From Listeria monocytogenes (GTDB lineage Bacteria > Bacillota > Bacilli > Lactobacillales > Listeriaceae), in assembly GCF_013282665.1 (NCBI RefSeq), contig NZ_CP054041.1:2090001-2154000 (forward strand): DNA of 64,000 nt, given 5' to 3'. The stretch's first letter is position 1, and each line of letters opens with the position of its first letter. The position numbers were made by a program, and so were the translations under genes. This document shows, in pieces, positions 1 to 7,457 of the stretch. Under the pieces are notes generated by a model. That model saw only the letters and a program-made list of their open reading frames with translations, made no database searches and was not told the origin of the DNA.

Positions 1-1476
1 CGGTTCAAAATGTTTAATTAATACATCTGTATCAAAATCAGCCATCATACTATTCATTTCTGTCAAAATAGGTTGGTAAGCTTGTTCTTCACTCACTGTC
101 ATAGGGCGTAATTTATTGGTCATTTCTTCCGGTTCGATTAAGATAAATTCTGTTCCCTCAACAAAATAACTTAATTGCGCTAAAATTGGAGAGTCATAGG
201 AATAACCGCCGTTAATAAGTGTCATGCCGCTTGATCGCGCAATATCTTTAATTTGTCTAAAATCATCGACCGAATAGGTGTAGTAGATGACATCATTTTT
301 ATCAATTATATCGCCTAGTTTTTCCTCTCCATTCAAAGTTCGAACTGGAAGGTAAGGATAAATTAATTTTAAAAATGGTACGTCTTCACTCGCAAGTGCT
401 TTAAAACCGAGATAATGTGTTGCTAACAATTTCTTTAGTGCCTCTTCCGAAAGTGTTTCAATACCTTTTTTCAAAGCAACGCCTAGCTCATCGGAAACAC
501 TGGTTAAGCGCTCATTTTTATAAAAGGCTTCACGGGAAGCAACGGGTTGAAGTTCGTCTGTCCAAAGCACACATTTAGCGAAGAAGGACCAATCCGGCAA
601 AATATTATTCGCTTCACTAGTAACATACATATTATTTAAAAATACTGTGTGCTTACGTGTCGCATTCATTTGAACAGCATGGGGAATCATATAAGCAATC
701 CCAAATGTTCTCCCGGATTCATTTTCAATTAAGAAATAATCTTGAAAATGCGTCCCCAAAATATATTCACCGTACTTAATTATTTGCTCTCTTGGAAGAT
801 TGAATAACGTTTCTTTGTTCGAAAACTGTTTGGTCCAACTATTAATTTCTTCTTCTAAACCATTGATTTCTACTATTATATTACTTTCTAAAGAGGAGCC
901 GTATTTTTTCAATGTATTAATTAATTCTTCTACATCCTCGCATTCAGGATGCTCCTCTAAATCAGCACGTAAGCGCAAATACACTTGTGTACCTGGTTCG
1001 CGAGTTTCCGCTTCTATTTTTCGAACCGAATAAGTCCCGTCCGCTTTACCACGCCATTCTGTTGTATCACCATCTTTCTTGGAAGTGGAAATCATTACAA
1101 TTTCATCACTAACAATAAAACAAGAAAGTAAGCCAATTCCAAAACGACCGATGAAATCATTGGAATGCTCGCCATCAAAGTCTTTTTCGCCTTTAGAAGA
1201 ATTAGCAATCGTTGCGAGAAAAGCGTGGACTTCCTCTTCGGTCAAACCAATTCCGTTATCTTCTAAAATCAAAGTTTTTTCATTTGTGTTCCCTGTTAGA
1301 GACACGAGGATTTTTCCTTCTAAAGTTGGCGTTAAAATTTTTCTAGCACGAATGGCATCGGTTGCATTTTGCAGTAATTCGCGAATATAAACATCTTTTT
1401 CGTCATAAAGGTGGTTGGAGAGAATATCAATCATACCAGCCAAGTTCACCTGAAAACGGTGAGAGTGATTTTCCAT
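1..1476 (-). CDS. htpG: HSP90-family chaperone, HtpG-like, 3' end outside window
   Basis: ATP-dependent cytosolic chaperone of the GHKL ATPase family. The reading frame is open from the ATG at 1476 to the window edge (492 codons), so the C-terminus is missing; HtpG proteins have about 600-630 residues. The N-terminal ATPase motifs are visible: YIRELLQNATDAIRAR near residue 25 (N box), IEDNGIGL (D box) and a GRFGIGLLSCF lid segment. The start is set by an AGGAGG a few bases upstream. The middle domain reads differently from classical HtpG, without the usual W-x-R block that I would expect after the ATPase domain. It is therefore probably one of the divergent HSP90-like proteins. Family assignment is firm; orthology to E. 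coli htpG is less so. Confidence 0.85.
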   Translation of the reverse strand, partial: MENHSHRFQVNLAGMIDILSNHLYDEKDVYIRELLQNATDAIRARKILTPTLEGKILVSLTGNTNEKTLILEDNGIGLTEEEVHAFLATIANSSKGEKDFDGEHSNDFIGRFGIGLLSCFIVSDEIVMISTSKKDGDTTEWRGKADGTYSVRKIEAETREPGTQVYLRLRADLEEHPECEDVEELINTLKKYGSSLESNIIVEINGLEEEINSWTKQFSNKETLFNLPREQIIKYGEYILGTHFQDYFLIENESGRTFGIAYMIPHAVQMNATRKHTVFLNNMYVTSEANNILPDWSFFAKCVLWTDELQPVASREAFYKNERLTSVSDELGVALKKGIETLSEEALKKLLATHYLGFKALASEDVPFLKLIYPYLPVRTLNGEEKLGDIIDKNDVIYYTYSVDDFRQIKDIARSSGMTLINGGYSYDSPILAQLSYFVEGTEFILIEPEEMTNKLRPMTVSEEQAYQPILTEMNSMMADFDTDVLIKHFEP

Positions 1477-1557
1477 TATTGATCCTCCTAGTTGTATAAA
1501 AGTCCTTTTTATTCTATCATAAAAAAAGAGATAAATAATGAAAAAACAATAATAGAT

Positions 1558-1582
1558 GTTTAAGAATTTATATCAGTGGTAA
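1558..1582 (+). promoter_or_regulatory. SigmaB-like promoter upstream of fri
   Basis: GTTTAA at 1558-1563 is followed 13 bases later by TGGTAA at 1577-1582. This resembles the Listeria SigmaB pattern GTTT-N13-17-GGGWAT but the -10 half is imperfect. Stress induction of fri by SigmaB is known in L. monocytogenes, which supports the call. The exact element is inferred. Confidence 0.4.
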
Positions 1583-1605
1583 ATACTTTGTGATGGTTTC
1601 CACAC

Positions 1606-1634
1606 TGGACATGGACGCGAAAATAGATTATACT
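1606..1634 (+). promoter_or_regulatory. SigmaA promoter of fri
   Basis: A TGGACA -35 (1606-1611), a 17-base spacer and a TATACT -10 (1629-1634) make a strong housekeeping promoter. It lies directly upstream of the PerR-type box and the fri ribosome-binding site. Confidence 0.8.
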
Positions 1635-1644
1635 TATTATTAAG

Positions 1645-1659
1645 TGATAATCATTATAA
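1645..1659 (+). promoter_or_regulatory. PerR/Fur-type operator of fri
   Basis: TGATAATCATTATAA is a near-perfect match to the PerR box TTATAATNATTATAA. It covers the start of transcription from the promoter at 1606-1634. PerR control of Dps-type ferritins is typical in Firmicutes; Fur could also bind this sequence. Confidence 0.75.
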
Positions 1660-1677
1660 AATAGGAGGAAGATAATT

Positions 1678-2148
1678 ATGAAAACAATTAACTCAGTAGA
1701 CACAAAGGAATTTTTGAATCACCAAGTAGCGAACCTAAACGTATTCACAGTAAAAATTCATCAAATTCATTGGTATATGAGAGGACACAACTTCTTCACT
1801 TTACATGAAAAAATGGATGATTTATATAGCGAATTCGGCGAACAAATGGATGAAGTAGCAGAACGTTTACTAGCAATCGGCGGAAGCCCATTCTCAACAT
1901 TAAAAGAGTTTTTAGAAAATGCGAGCGTAGAAGAAGCTCCTTATACGAAACCAAAAACAATGGATCAATTAATGGAAGACTTAGTTGGAACATTAGAATT
2001 ACTTAGAGGCGAGTATCAACAAGGTATTGAGCTTACTGACAAAGAAGGCGACAACGTAACGAATGATATGCTCATTGCTTTCAAAGCAAGCATTGACAAA
2101 CATATCTGGATGTTCAAAGCATTCTTAGGAAAAGCTCCATTAGAATAA
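1678..2148 (+). CDS. fri: Dps-family ferritin-like protein Fri
   Basis: This 156-residue protein forms a dodecameric cage that oxidises and stores iron using hydrogen peroxide, protecting against oxidative, cold and starvation stress. The ferroxidase ligands known from Listeria Dps are all present: His31 and His43 from one subunit, Asp58 and Glu62 from its partner. Length is standard for the family. An AGGAGG sits about 10 bases before the ATG. It is monocistronic: a PerR-type box and a SigmaA promoter lie upstream and a strong hairpin follows the stop. Unlike E. coli Dps it has no lysine-rich DNA-binding tail. Identification is confident. Confidence 0.97.
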   Translation: MKTINSVDTKEFLNHQVANLNVFTVKIHQIHWYMRGHNFFTLHEKMDDLYSEFGEQMDEVAERLLAIGGSPFSTLKEFLENASVEEAPYTKPKTMDQLMEDLVGTLELLRGEYQQGIELTDKEGDNVTNDMLIAFKASIDKHIWMFKAFLGKAPLE

Positions 2149-2160
2149 AGAGTTATAAAA

Positions 2161-2197
2161 ACTGTGCGGGATTAATCGTCTCGCACAGTTTTTTTTG
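2161..2197 (+). terminator. fri terminator
   Basis: ACTGTGCG (2161-2168) pairs with CGCACAGT (2182-2189), followed by eight T. It is a classical intrinsic terminator 13 bases after the fri stop. Confidence 0.9.
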
Positions 2198-2252
2198 CCC
2201 TATTCTGTTATAGTACAATTTCCTTATTTTAATATTGTTTTAACACAATGTG

Positions 2253-2278
2253 GTTTAAAGATTCTTTGAAAGAGGTAT
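2253..2278 (+). promoter_or_regulatory. possible SigmaB promoter of the HesB-like gene
   Basis: GTTT at 2253-2256, a 16-base gap, then AGGTAT at 2273-2278. This fits the SigmaB pattern with one mismatch in the -10 element. No good SigmaA pair was seen closer to the gene. Inference only. Confidence 0.4.
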
Positions 2279-2381
2279 ATTATCTTCATAACAAAAAGCA
2301 GAAAAAGTGAAATTCACCAAGAAATCTGCTATTCTTGAATAACAATCATTACGAAAAAATTGGAAACGAGGAGTGAAAAGT

Positions 2382-2684
2382 ATGAATATCGAGGTAACGG
2401 ACCAAGCAAATAAATGGTTTCATGATGAGTTTGATGTAGCTAATGGTAATGGAATTCGACTTTTTGCGAAATATGGTGGTTCTAACAGTTCCTTGCATCC
2501 TGGTTTCTCTATCGGTTTAACTGCCGAAAAACCGCAAGAAGCAGCAGTGGCTGAGAAAAAAGAAGACTTAATTTTCTTCATTGAAGACCATGATTATTGG
2601 TATTTCAAAGACCACGACTGGAAAATTGACTATGAACCAAAAACGGAAGAAGTACTTTTTTCCTTTAAAGAAAAAGTGAAATGA
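2382..2684 (+). CDS. HesB/IscA-like fold protein without cysteines
   Basis: A 100-residue cytosolic protein resembling the HesB/YneR group of iron-sulphur biosynthesis domain proteins. Family members of the IscA type bind clusters through three cysteines; this protein has no cysteine at all, so it cannot use that chemistry. The start was moved from a GTG at 2373 to the ATG at 2382 because the GTG lies inside the GAGGAG ribosome-binding site. The N-terminal residues NIEVTDQANKWFHDEF match the beginning of the HesB domain, and an aromatic patch HDYWYFKDHDW lies near residue 73. It is a single-gene unit between two terminators. Function is unknown; a regulatory or structural role is possible. 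Confidence 0.8.
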   Translation: MNIEVTDQANKWFHDEFDVANGNGIRLFAKYGGSNSSLHPGFSIGLTAEKPQEAAVAEKKEDLIFFIEDHDYWYFKDHDWKIDYEPKTEEVLFSFKEKVK

Positions 2685-2697
2685 ATCCAACATAAAT

Positions 2698-2734
2698 GAC
2701 CGCGTGTAATCAAATTGATTTCAGGCGGTTTTTG
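2698..2734 (+). terminator. terminator after the HesB-like gene
   Basis: ACCGC (2699-2703) pairs with GCGGT (2725-2729) around an inner AATCA/TGATT stem, followed by five T. Confidence 0.75.
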
Positions 2735-2796
2735 TTTTAAAAACTTTACTGTTTCGCCTTCCTTTGCTATTCTACTAAGAGAGCAGGAGGAGAACG

Positions 2797-3927
2797 ATGA
2801 CAAAGAAATTAGTAATCTGTATAAGTTTAATCGCTATTTTTTTAAGCGGTTGTAGTTTTTCCGAACCATCAACTAGTAAATCGAACATTACCGAAAAAAC
2901 ATTGAATGGTGCAAGTTTTACTTTTTTTGATGTTGGCCAAGGTGATAGCACACTTATTCAAGCAGAAGATGGCACAACTATTTTGATTGATACTGGTCGC
3001 CAAGATGATGACCGTATTTTAACTTATTTACAAGAAGCAAATGTGAAGAAAATAGATTTACTGCTACTGACACACCCACACGCAGACCATATCGGTAACG
3101 CTGATAAAGTAATCGCTACATACAAACCAAAAGAAATTTGGATGGATGGTTTAACTTTTTCTAGTAGTATTTACGAGAAAGTAATTGACGCGGCATTAGC
3201 TTCAGATGCCAAATATAAAGAACCGAGACGTGGCGAAAAAGCTACTTTTGGACCGTTTAATCTAGCTGTTCTAAGCCCTGATAAACTGGAAAATGACGCA
3301 AATAATGACTCCATCGCTGTAAAAATTACGTATAAAGATATTTCTGCTATTTTTACAGGTGACGCAGAAAAAAGCCGAGAAAGAGAAATGGTAGATAGCG
3401 GTGCCGATTTAGAAGCAGATATTCTAGATTTAGGACACCACGGATCGTCCACATCCAACCAGCCATTTTTCCTAGATAAAGTAAAACCGCAAGTGGCTGT
3501 TTACTCTGCTGAAATGGCTAATAGTTACGGGCATCCTCATGTGGAAGTGCTGGAGTGGCTAAAAGAGCGTGATATAAAAACATATGGAACAGATGTGAAT
3601 GGAACGGTGATTATCGAAACCGATGGTGAAAAAATCCATGTGCAAACCGAAAAATCAGGCACACCAAAACCAGGTAGCAGTTATAATAAAGAAAATAGCA
3701 CACAAAAAACAGAAGATGCAACATCGGAAGAATTACCAGAAAGCATTAATTTAAATACAGCATCTAGCGAAGATTTACAATTATTACCACTAATTGGGCC
3801 AGCGCTTGCAGAAAAAATCATTGCCGAGCGACCATATCAGTCCATAGATGACTTGAAAAAAATTAACGGCATTGGCGATGGCATTGTGCGCCAAATAAAA
3901 GAACAAGGCATTGCCGTAACAAAGTAG
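2797..3927 (+). CDS. ComEC-like metallo-beta-lactamase-fold lipoprotein with helix-hairpin-helix tail
   Basis: A 376-residue secreted lipoprotein. Residues 1-19 form a signal peptide ending in the lipobox LSGC (Cys19). Residues 40-265 are a metallo-beta-lactamase fold of the ComEC/Rec2 C-terminal type, with FFDVGQGDS near 43 and the metal motif HPHADH at 93-98, plus DLGHHGS further on. After a Ser/Thr/Glu-rich linker, residues about 312-370 carry two helix-hairpin-helix motifs (NLNTASSEDL, INGIGDGI) as in ComEA. The protein thus joins a ComEC-type nuclease-like domain to a ComEA-type DNA-binding domain outside the membrane, without the ComEC channel. An extracellular nuclease or DNA-processing role is inferred. 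The DUF3006 gene follows directly. Confidence 0.85.
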   Translation: MTKKLVICISLIAIFLSGCSFSEPSTSKSNITEKTLNGASFTFFDVGQGDSTLIQAEDGTTILIDTGRQDDDRILTYLQEANVKKIDLLLLTHPHADHIGNADKVIATYKPKEIWMDGLTFSSSIYEKVIDAALASDAKYKEPRRGEKATFGPFNLAVLSPDKLENDANNDSIAVKITYKDISAIFTGDAEKSREREMVDSGADLEADILDLGHHGSSTSNQPFFLDKVKPQVAVYSAEMANSYGHPHVEVLEWLKERDIKTYGTDVNGTVIIETDGEKIHVQTEKSGTPKPGSSYNKENSTQKTEDATSEELPESINLNTASSEDLQLLPLIGPALAEKIIAERPYQSIDDLKKINGIGDGIVRQIKEQGIAVTK

Positions 3928-3936
3928 GTGATTAGG

Positions 3937-4164
3937 GTGAAAAAAGCAATTTTAGATCGGGTAGAAGACGGCAAAGCAGTTTTCCTATTAGAACCAGACC
4001 ACACAGAATGGCAAATTGACAAAGAAAAACTCGATTCATCCATAAAAGAAGGGGATGTTGTCACTATTTCAGAAACTAATGAAATAATGAAACATCCCCA
4101 AGAAACGGAAGAAATGAAAAATAGGATTGCAGAAAAGCTAGAAAGGTTAAGACGGAGAAACTGA
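3937..4164 (+). CDS. DUF3006 family protein
   Basis: A small 75-residue soluble protein of the DUF3006 type (pattern KKAILDRVEDGKAVFLLE, then GDVVTI), with a charged tail ending LRRRN. The GTG at 3937 is preferred over a GTG at 3928 because AGTAGGTGA upstream is then well spaced and family members begin with this KKAxLDR block. It follows the ComEC-like lipoprotein by only 9 bases and is certainly co-transcribed. DUF3006 genes commonly sit next to such ComEC-like genes, so a shared process is likely. Its biochemical function is unknown. Confidence 0.8.
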   Translation: MKKAILDRVEDGKAVFLLEPDHTEWQIDKEKLDSSIKEGDVVTISETNEIMKHPQETEEMKNRIAEKLERLRRRN

Positions 4165-4242
4165 GAAAAACTTTTTTAAACTCTCATGAAATTATCATCT
4201 TTCTTTCAGCACATTCTTTTTTAGAAAAGTTATTATATGTAT

Positions 4243-4351
4243 AAGCTAACAACAAGCAAAACATTTTCATTTCTTTCCCTTTTTAGAATGAAAATCCCAA
4301 ACTCCCTTTTAGCTAGTGCGGTTTACTCCCTTTTTCCGCACTAGTTTTTTT
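4243..4351 (+). ncRNA. lhrC5: small regulatory RNA LhrC5
   Basis: LhrC RNAs of L. monocytogenes base-pair through CU-rich UCCC sites with mRNAs of surface proteins (lapB, oppA, tcsA) and block translation; they are induced by LisRK under envelope stress. Here stem 1 is ATTTTCATT (4263-4271) with AATGAAAAT (4287-4295), its loop holding UUUCCC. A single-stranded linker has CUCCC near 4302-4306. The terminator hairpin (4313-4321 with 4336-4344) shows ACUCCC in its loop (4325-4330), then eight T. A -10-like TATTAT is at 4231-4236, so the 5' end is approximate. Position between the DUF3006 gene and the CynX-type transporter matches the fifth LhrC copy as I recall it. Confidence 0.85.
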
Positions 4352-4352
4352 A
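4313..4352 (+). terminator. LhrC5 terminator hairpin
   Basis: CTAGTGCGG (4313-4321) pairs with CCGCACTAG (4336-4344), followed by eight T. The loop carries one of the regulatory CU-rich sites. Confidence 0.9.
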
Positions 4353-4362
4353 TGCGCAAAAA

Positions 4363-5580
4363 TCACTTTTTCTGTGGAAAGAGAAACTTATTGCGTCCAG
4401 CATCTAGGCCGCAGTATAACATAAGCATGGTAATACCGACTAAAACATATAAGGTTGGTTGCCAACTACCAAGTGCATCATGTAGGGTACCAAATAATAT
4501 CGGACCGGAAGCGGCAAACAAGTAGCCAATAGATTGCGCCATTCCAGATAGATCCGCTGATTCTGTCGCGCTTGTTGTTCGCAAATTAAAAAACATCATC
4601 GACAAACTAAACGACATCCCCGAACCAATTCCGTATACAATGATAGCAATTGATAGCATAAGCACACTACCAGAAGCAAACATAATACCAAAAATCCCAA
4701 TTAAGAAGAATAAAATAGAGATTCCAACAAGTAATTGCTGATTTTTCATACGTCCAGCGATAATAGGAATAATAAACGTAATCGGCATAACCGCAAATTG
4801 CATTAAGGAGAGCATTAAACCACTAGAAGTACTAGATAATCCTTGGTCAGCTAAAATATTTGGTAACCAGGCAATCGAAATATAAAAAATCGCTGACTGC
4901 GAACCCATAAATAAAGAAATTTTCCACGCAAGCGGGGACTTCCAAACCGAAGTTGTAACTAAATGAGTCGCAATTTTTTCTGTGGAGCGTTGGTTATATT
5001 TTAACTGTGGAAGCCAAATGACTAAAGCCAGAACTCCAAGAATCGCCCAGAAAACCATACTCCCATGCCAACTAAAGCGGTTATTCATAGCAATTGGAAC
5101 CGTTAAGCCAGCTGCAATCGCTGCACACAAATTCATCGAAATAGAATAAACCCCAGTCATTAGACCCAATTTAAATGGAAATTCTTTTTTTATCAAACTT
5201 GGCAAAATGACATTTCCGACTGCGATAGCAAGGCCAATCATAAACGTTCCAACAAATAAATTAAGTTCGCCACCAAAAGGTCGCAGTAAGCTACCAATGA
5301 CAAGCGTTAACAGTGCTACAAATATTAATATTTCTATACCAAGTGCACGACTTAGCTTAGAAACAAATGGTGACAGCCCTGCAAATGCAAGTAGCGGAAT
5401 CGTTGTAAGTAAACCAGCCATCGTATTGGTTAAATGTAAATCTGACTGGATCATTCCAAGTAACGGACCAACAGATGTTATCGGTGTCCGTAAGTTCGCT
5501 GCAATCAAAATAATGCCTAAAACTAGCATCACCTTACTCGAACGTGTAAGGATTTTTTTATTGGTTAAATCTGCATTCAT
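4363..5580 (-). CDS. MFS transporter, CynX/NimT type
   Basis: A 405-residue polytopic membrane protein of the major facilitator superfamily, with about 12 hydrophobic segments and an N-terminal block VLGIILIAANLRTPITSVGPLL typical of the CynX/NimT group (cyanate or nitroimidazole-type transporters). Substrate cannot be read from sequence. It overlaps the upstream GntR gene by 4 bases (ATGA), so the two are translationally coupled. The regulator presumably controls its own operon and senses the transported compound or a derivative. Length is normal and there is no sign of truncation. Confidence 0.88.
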   Translation of the reverse strand: MNADLTNKKILTRSSKVMLVLGIILIAANLRTPITSVGPLLGMIQSDLHLTNTMAGLLTTIPLLAFAGLSPFVSKLSRALGIEILIFVALLTLVIGSLLRPFGGELNLFVGTFMIGLAIAVGNVILPSLIKKEFPFKLGLMTGVYSISMNLCAAIAAGLTVPIAMNNRFSWHGSMVFWAILGVLALVIWLPQLKYNQRSTEKIATHLVTTSVWKSPLAWKISLFMGSQSAIFYISIAWLPNILADQGLSSTSSGLMLSLMQFAVMPITFIIPIIAGRMKNQQLLVGISILFFLIGIFGIMFASGSVLMLSIAIIVYGIGSGMSFSLSMMFFNLRTTSATESADLSGMAQSIGYLFAASGPILFGTLHDALGSWQPTLYVLVGITMLMLYCGLDAGRNKFLFPQKK

Positions 5581-6266
5581 TTCTTTTCTCCATTCTTCGC
5601 AGCAATTCGTTTGAAAAGAGTAATATACTCTGTTACTTCATGTGCTGCTTGTTCTTGGTTTCGATTTTCAATAGCTTGAACAAGAGCAGTATGTCCATTA
5701 TGTTGATTTGCCTCTGGGTTCATTTCTGTTGTACTTGTAATGGAAAACTGTATTTCTTCTAAAATATTGACATACATATCTAACAACAAATCATTATGAG
5801 CTGCCTTGACAATTGTTAAGTGAAGGGCAGAATCAGCTTTCACAAAAGCAGATACATCATTTTTTTCATTCGCTAGTTGGCAATGCTGCCGATATTTTTC
5901 TAGCGTAGTTAAATCTTCCTCCGTGCGTCGTTCGCAAGCTAGAATAGCAGCTTCTCGGTCGAGCGCATGTCGGATTTCAAGGATTTCTTGAATGGTTGAT
6001 TCGCGAACTCGTTTTTGCATGATAGCATTAAGTTCACTATTATTACGGACAAAAGTACCATCGCCTTGTTTTGTCTCCAGTAAACCAATATGAGCTAAGG
6101 CGCGGATAGCTTCACGTAACGTATTACGGCTAATACCAAATTCAGTCATCAAATCCGCTTCTTTCGGAATGCGCTCACCAATTTTCCACGTACCATTAGT
6201 GATTTCTGCTTTTATTTGATCATAAACTTGCTCTGCAAGCGATTTTCGTTCAATTTTTTCTACCAT
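5577..6266 (-). CDS. GntR-family (FadR subfamily) transcriptional regulator
   Basis: A 229-residue regulator. Residues about 5-75 form the winged helix (EQVYDQIKAEI, then FGISRNTLREAIRALAHIGLLETKQGDGTFV) and the rest is an all-helical FCD effector domain (HALDREAAILA, HLTIVKAAHN). The start was set to the ATG at 6266; a GTG nine bases upstream lies within the AAGGAGTG ribosome-binding site. It is the first gene of a two-gene operon with the MFS transporter and is divergent from the permease gene at 6388. Ligand is unknown; FCD members often bind carboxylates. Confidence 0.9.
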   Translation of the reverse strand: MVEKIERKSLAEQVYDQIKAEITNGTWKIGERIPKEADLMTEFGISRNTLREAIRALAHIGLLETKQGDGTFVRNNSELNAIMQKRVRESTIQEILEIRHALDREAAILACERRTEEDLTTLEKYRQHCQLANEKNDVSAFVKADSALHLTIVKAAHNDLLLDMYVNILEEIQFSITSTTEMNPEANQHNGHTALVQAIENRNQEQAAHEVTEYITLFKRIAAKNGEKK

Positions 6267-6327
6267 ACTTTTCACTCCTTTTCTAAAGGTAGGATGATTG
6301 GTTCTATTTTACAGAAGAAATGTTTTT

Positions 6328-6356
6328 TTGTAAACCTTATTTTGTTAAACTATGAT
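6328..6356 (+). promoter_or_regulatory. SigmaA promoter of the AI-2E-family permease
   Basis: TTGTAA (6328-6333), 17 bases, TATGAT (6351-6356), about 30 bases before the ATG. Confidence 0.65.
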
Positions 6357-6387
6357 AAAATGAAGAAAGAAAAGGGCTGGTGAAAAT

Positions 6388-7434
6388 ATGAATTGGTTAG
6401 AGAAACTAAAAGAAAATGACACTGCAAGACGGGTGCTAGTGTTTGTTCTTCTAGGTATTGTATTATATTTACTCAGAAGCATGATTGATTTAATTTTACT
6501 CACATTCATTTTTGCATTTTTAGTAACACGACTAGAGAATGTTATTTTAAAAAGGGTGCGGGTACCACGAAAGTTAATTGTTATCGTACTGTATTCATTA
6601 GTGGCAATTTTCTTATATGTCGCCATAGTACATTTTTTACCCATCTTAATTAATCAAATTTCTCAATTAGTAGATTCTCTTGTGAAGCTTTACAATAATC
6701 CAAGCGATAATACGATTGTGAAATGGATTGTTGGATTTTTAAAAGAGTCTAATATTCAAAAATATTTACAAACAGGTGTTGATTTTATTATTGCTTCCCT
6801 TTCCGGTATTGGGTCTGTTGGATTATCTTTTTTTCTAGCGTTAATTCTTAGCTTGTTCTTCTCTTTAGAAAAAGAACGAGTGACTTCTTTTACAGGGCAA
6901 TTTATGACAAGTAAAGTTGGCTTCATTTTTAAAGAAGCTGCCTTTTTTGGAAAGAAATTTGTTTCCACTTTTGGAGTGGTTTTAGAGGCGCAATTAATGA
7001 TTGCATTAGTGAATACGATTATCACGACAATCGCGCTCTACTTGATGGATTTTCCGCAGTTACTTAGTTTATCCATTATGGTATTTGTTTTAGGGTTAAT
7101 TCCAGTGGCTGGCGTAATTATTTCCTGTATTCCACTAGTACTGATAGCTTATTCCGTTGGTGGATTCCAAGATGTAGTGTACATTTTAATTACGGTTGTT
7201 ATTGTGCATGCAATTGAAACATACATTTTAAATCCAAAACTAATGTCATCTAAAACGAATTTACCAGTATTTTATACCTTTATTATTTTGATTTTCTCGG
7301 AAACGTTTTTTGGCGTGTGGGGGCTCATTGTAGGAATTCCTGTATTTGTATTCTTATTGGATATTTTAGAAGTGAGAAATGCAGACGACTTGAAAAAACG
7401 AACGATATTTGGACGCAAGAAAAAAGTAGATTAA
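6388..7434 (+). CDS. AI-2E family transporter (UPF0118), YueF/TqsA-like
   Basis: A 348-residue membrane protein with two N-terminal and several C-terminal hydrophobic segments flanking a soluble part, as in the AI-2 exporter TqsA family. The family signature near residue 300 (NPKLMSSKTNLPVFYTFI, then GVWGLIVGIPVF) is present. Some family members act as Na+(Li+)/H+ antiporters rather than autoinducer exporters, so substrate is open. The ribosome-binding site is weak (aaagggctgg). The last codons lie in the left arm of a bidirectional terminator shared with the convergent hydrolase gene. Confidence 0.85.
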   Translation: MNWLEKLKENDTARRVLVFVLLGIVLYLLRSMIDLILLTFIFAFLVTRLENVILKRVRVPRKLIVIVLYSLVAIFLYVAIVHFLPILINQISQLVDSLVKLYNNPSDNTIVKWIVGFLKESNIQKYLQTGVDFIIASLSGIGSVGLSFFLALILSLFFSLEKERVTSFTGQFMTSKVGFIFKEAAFFGKKFVSTFGVVLEAQLMIALVNTIITTIALYLMDFPQLLSLSIMVFVLGLIPVAGVIISCIPLVLIAYSVGGFQDVVYILITVVIVHAIETYILNPKLMSSKTNLPVFYTFIILIFSETFFGVWGLIVGIPVFVFLLDILEVRNADDLKKRTIFGRKKKVD

Positions 7435-7457
7435 GGCTATTGCTTAATCTACTTTTT
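7421..7457. terminator. bidirectional terminator overlapping two gene ends
   Basis: A 15-base perfect stem (7421-7435 with 7443-7457) with a 7-base loop, A-tract on one side and T-tract on the other. It serves both convergent genes and contains both stop codons. Confidence 0.88.

Noticed and set aside
800..1390. Two plus-strand frames opposite the HSP90 gene
   Set aside because: They are antisense to a continuous coding frame with recognised motifs, have serine-rich low-complexity content and no ribosome-binding sites.
4316..4525. Plus-strand frame of 69 codons starting in LhrC5
   Set aside because: It begins inside the terminator hairpin and runs antisense through the MFS gene; no ribosome-binding site.
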